Origin: CALAED01 sp937891035
Lineage (GTDB): Bacteria; Actinomycetota; Actinomycetes; Streptosporangiales; Streptosporangiaceae
Direction: 5' to 3'
DNA length: 7,042 nucleotides
Assembly (NCBI GenBank): GCA_035642125.1
Contig: DASQSZ010000091.1
Coordinates: forward strand, 1 to 7,042
Both the position numbers and the translations under genes were made by a program. This document shows, piece after piece, positions 5,701 through 7,042 of this stretch. Numbering within the stretch: position 1 is the first letter of the stretch; each line of letters starts with the position of its first letter. Below the pieces are notes generated by a model that was not told the origin of the DNA, did not search any database, and worked only from the letters and a program-made list of their open reading frames with translations.

Positions 5701-7042
5701 CGAACCGCTGGCCGGGCACGGCGAGTACGGTGTTCTCCCCCGCGTTGCGGTTCATCCAGTCGGCCGCCTGCCGCCAGTACGCCGGAAGATCGTCGTAGCT
5801 GCCGCGCGCGGCCAGGCCAACGGACAGCACGGGCACGAACGTGCCGGCCAACGCGCCGAGGGTGACGAGGGTGAGCGCCGGCCGCCACTTCGGCAGCGGC
5901 CCGGCCAGCAGGAAGGCGAGGCCGAGCGCGATCGGCAGCCGGACGAGGGCGTCGAACTTGTGGATGTTGCGGAAGGGAGCCAGCCAAGTGTCGAACAGCC
6001 CGCGCAGGCCGTCGGCGAACGGCGGGGCGATCGCGCTTTGGTGGCCCATCACGATGATGGCCACGCCGATGAGGAGCGTGGTGAGCAGGAAGGTACGTTC
6101 CGGCAGGCCGCGCCGGCACAGGCCGATGACGCCGAGCGCGGCGACCACGCCGGTGAGCACGATCAGCCAGGGCGCCGTGGACAGCGAGAACCCGGCCGGC
6201 AGCCACGGCAGGCCGTCGACAGGAATGAACCCGACCCAGTCGGAGGCGCCGCGGAAGATGTTCGTGAGCGAGGTGGTCTGCGTGGTCGTGCTCGCGCTCT
6301 CGACGTAATCGATGAACGAAAAGACGTACCGGCTCATCAGCAGCAGCGGGAACACCCACCAGAAACACGCCGCGGCCGTGCAGGCAAGCCACCACCCAAG
6401 CAGCCGCCACTTGCGGCGTCCCCCGGCCCGTGTCAGGAGATAGACGAAAGGTACGACCAGGACGGCGAGTTCGGCGGCGCCATTGATGCCGCCGCAGCAG
6501 ACGACGGCGAGCGCGGACAGCGCGGCGGCGCGCCGCGGCGACCCCTCGCGGGCGCCCCTGACGAGCGGCAGCAAGATCCACGGCAGTACGGCGGTCGGCA
6601 GGAACTCCGAGGAGTTGATCGCGACGAGTTCCTGCGCGCGGGGTGCGATGGCGTAGGCCAAGCCGGCGAGGATGCGGCCGTTTTCGGTGCCGATGCCGAG
6701 CGCCCCGGCCAGCTTGACGACGCCGAGGAACGCCACGCACAGCACAACTGATATCCACAGCCGCTGCGTCACCCAGGGCGCGAGGCCGAGGGCCCGGCCG
6801 AGCAGGTAGAACGGCCCCATCGGAAACAGATAGCCGTACGCCTGGTTTTGCAGCTGGCCGAAGTGTTCGTTCGCGTCCCACAGGTGGAGCGCCCTGGCCA
6901 GGAAGCCGGCCGGGTTGATCGGCATGTCGAGCTTCGTGTCCGAAACGATCTTGCCTGGCGCGATGGAGAACGCGGCGGTGACCAGCACAAGGCACGAGAC
7001 GGACAGCCGCATCCGGTGCCGCAGCCTCGTATCGATGGCTCC
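2744..7042 (-). CDS. aftD: AftD-type alpha-(1->3)-arabinofuranosyltransferase (GT-C), 5' end probably beyond window
   Basis: A very large membrane enzyme that, in mycobacteria, adds alpha-1,3 arabinofuranose branches from a polyprenyl-phosphate donor to cell-wall arabinan on the outer membrane face. Numbering from ATG 7012 (1422 residues): helix 1 at 4-18; the acidic loop DTKLD (25-29) and the family stretch LWDANEHFGQLQNQAYGYLF (44-63); then about eight further hydrophobic helices to residue 400. The extracytoplasmic part contains two discoidin/F5-8C-like carbohydrate-binding domains (about 684-820 and 918-1035, each with a (I/F)DGDxxTTW motif) and likely disulfide pairs C859/C868 and C1050/C1088. 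A YfhO-like segment (about 1140-1203) leads to C-terminal helices (about 1205-1350) and a proline-rich tail. The size matches mycobacterial AftD (about 1400). The start is uncertain: ten open codons (GAIDTRLRHR) precede ATG 7012, which has no ribosome binding site, and RLRHRMR looks like the basic flank of helix 1. Confidence 0.88.
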   Translation of the reverse strand, partial: GAIDTRLRHRMRLSVSCLVLVTAAFSIAPGKIVSDTKLDMPINPAGFLARALHLWDANEHFGQLQNQAYGYLFPMGPFYLLGRALGLAPWVTQRLWISVVLCVAFLGVVKLAGALGIGTENGRILAGLAYAIAPRAQELVAINSSEFLPTAVLPWILLPLVRGAREGSPRRAAALSALAVVCCGGINGAAELAVLVVPFVYLLTRAGGRRKWRLLGWWLACTAAACFWWVFPLLLMSRYVFSFIDYVESASTTTQTTSLTNIFRGASDWVGFIPVDGLPWLPAGFSLSTAPWLIVLTGVVAALGVIGLCRRGLPERTFLLTTLLIGVAIIVMGHQSAIAPPFADGLRGLFDTWLAPFRNIHKFDALVRLPIALGLAFLLAGPLPKWRPALTLVTLGALAGTFVPVLSVGLAARGSYDDLPAYWRQAADWMNRNAGENTVLAVPGQRFGEYLWGRTIDDPLQPLMRSRWASRMIVPTGSAGLARLMEAIDDRFAAGYGSPGLATVLSRMGVRFLLVRNDIQRDAGRGTGTWPARVHEALFRTPGVHKVAEFGGFWGQQFNVDATVSYDQPYKALEIYEVPQAEPLVNAVPSRRPLRVTGGPEALLTLADAGLLDDDRPVLFNDDGGATDIPGADTVVTDTLRRREVNFADVRKGSSPTLTETDRYKGSARVKDLIDPGWSRYETLARLYGVRSVTASSSASDITSLPQLRSAGQQPYAAIDGDAHTTWTSAGWFGAVDEWLDVRFRGPVRLSQLNVAFAVNELLGPPVSEVSIETAAGRIKQPVKATGAVQTLNTPNGSTDHVRIRVTKLAYPPKRKFGSRVGISELSVRGLWPARAIVAPKVESPGRPASGADGQTIALTGLTGSSPPCMLGSRSWVCNPLLEVQGEDGGTFDRVFTPSASGEYRITGTALLTSLRTIEQYTTLRPPKVSASTASVEHPANMGRSAFDGDRATTWISNPLDQQPALTVDFGRQVTVSRLKFIFPNEITQRPMTQVGVAGTEALRSGWLDQNGVFNFAPVTTDKLIIKFLVGGSPVQITDIEIPGIKPLGPPPGLPLRTACGTGPTFQVAGTGQRVVTRLVGGTLADLAQGHPVPYESCGRLPLLAGEQRLYVGAGDPFRIASAIVRPVDTLRAPAVQDQPMEVNSWTPEHRSVSVSTTSESYLVVNDNYNAGWRATIGGEQLRSVRLDGWRQAWVLPRNTEGTVEMTYAPDRWYRGGLLAGFLLILSLALLAWVPARRDELVRAPVLRPARLGPRWAWVLAPLLGFWAGGLYGLAATTAMVGLLVAVRRYEGRSSLPARLAAGVRSPFVAGGLLALAAGSSALGTLLATRERYEVADAFRDVLPQLLCLPLIGYLIWTLCRPAPSLAALPAAGGAARSRPAVRPGPIPSAWGPPPGEPPPSAWGPTPGPPPLPAPAPFPAPAPVREPVGSAD
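2747..2761 (-). other. GC-rich hairpin at the aftD stop codon
   Basis: On the minus strand GTCGGC, loop TCG, GCCGAC forms a perfect six-pair stem made from the last five codons, directly before the TGA at 2746-2744. It has no T-run after it, so it is not a standard intrinsic terminator. It could protect the 3' end of the mRNA or slow polymerase before vapBC. It may also be chance in such GC-rich DNA. Confidence 0.35.
2774..2808 (-). repeat. aftD: 18-bp tandem repeat coding for (L/F)PAPAP in the AftD tail
   Basis: The 17-mer CGGGGCCGGGGCGGGAA occurs at 2774-2790 and 2792-2808, a period of 18 bp, which is six codons. On the coding (minus) strand it gives LPAPAPFPAPAP. A few codons earlier the tail repeats PSAWGPxPG twice (residues 1378-1386 and 1390-1398 from ATG 7012), 36 bp apart. 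The repeats make up most of the last 50 residues, a flexible proline-rich stretch after the last membrane helix. Confidence 0.75.

Noticed and set aside
3500..6751. Very long open frame on the plus strand opposite aftD (1083 codons), and a second minus-strand frame of 888 codons inside it
   Set aside because: Both are extremely rich in Arg, Pro, Gly and Ala with no recognisable domain. They are by-products of the GC-rich codon pattern of aftD, which has clear domains and membrane helices.
1..7042. CRISPR arrays, tRNA or rRNA genes, riboswitches, phage genes
   Set aside because: I saw no regularly spaced repeats, no cloverleaf sequence, no rRNA motifs and no phage structural proteins anywhere in the window.

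Overview
The window comes from a high-GC actinobacterium. The largest gene is an AftD-type arabinofuranosyltransferase, a cell-wall arabinan enzyme of Actinobacteria. The gene style (GTG and TTG starts, GC-rich third positions, a TTA codon that is rare in such genomes) also fits. A family such as Micromonosporaceae or a related arabinose-containing group is a reasonable guess, but I cannot fix the taxon from this piece.

Layout, left to right. Positions 1-761 (minus) hold a streptomycin/aminoglycoside phosphotransferase-like kinase whose C-terminus runs off the left edge. Positions about 925-1896 are a gene graveyard. Recognisable pieces are the tail of a sugar C-methyltransferase-like protein (minus), a short IS66-transposase-like scrap (plus), the tail of a DUF4143-type ATPase (plus), a second, similar ATPase tail facing the first (minus), and a VOC/glyoxalase-like gene broken by a frameshift (plus). 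Positions 1980-2659 (minus) carry an intact-looking VapBC toxin-antitoxin pair: a Phd/YefM-type antitoxin with a probable TTG start, overlapping by 4 bases a PIN-domain toxin with all four acidic residues. Upstream of it lie two copies of the palindrome GTGGCCAC, a likely operator. Positions 2744-7042 (minus) are one very long membrane protein gene, AftD, with a GT-C core, two discoidin-like carbohydrate-binding domains, a YfhO-like segment, C-terminal membrane helices and a proline-rich tail. Its true start is probably just beyond the right edge.

The left 2.7 kb looks like accessory DNA placed next to a core cell-wall gene. Base composition supports this: by hand count 32 of 60 bases are G/C at 361-420 and 44 of 60 at 2941-3000. 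Apart from VapB/VapC, which form one operon, no pathway links the genes. I do not see a clearly new biological system. The most informative new observations are the stacked gene remnants, the double palindrome in front of vapBC, and the repeat-built, G-rich 3' end of aftD.
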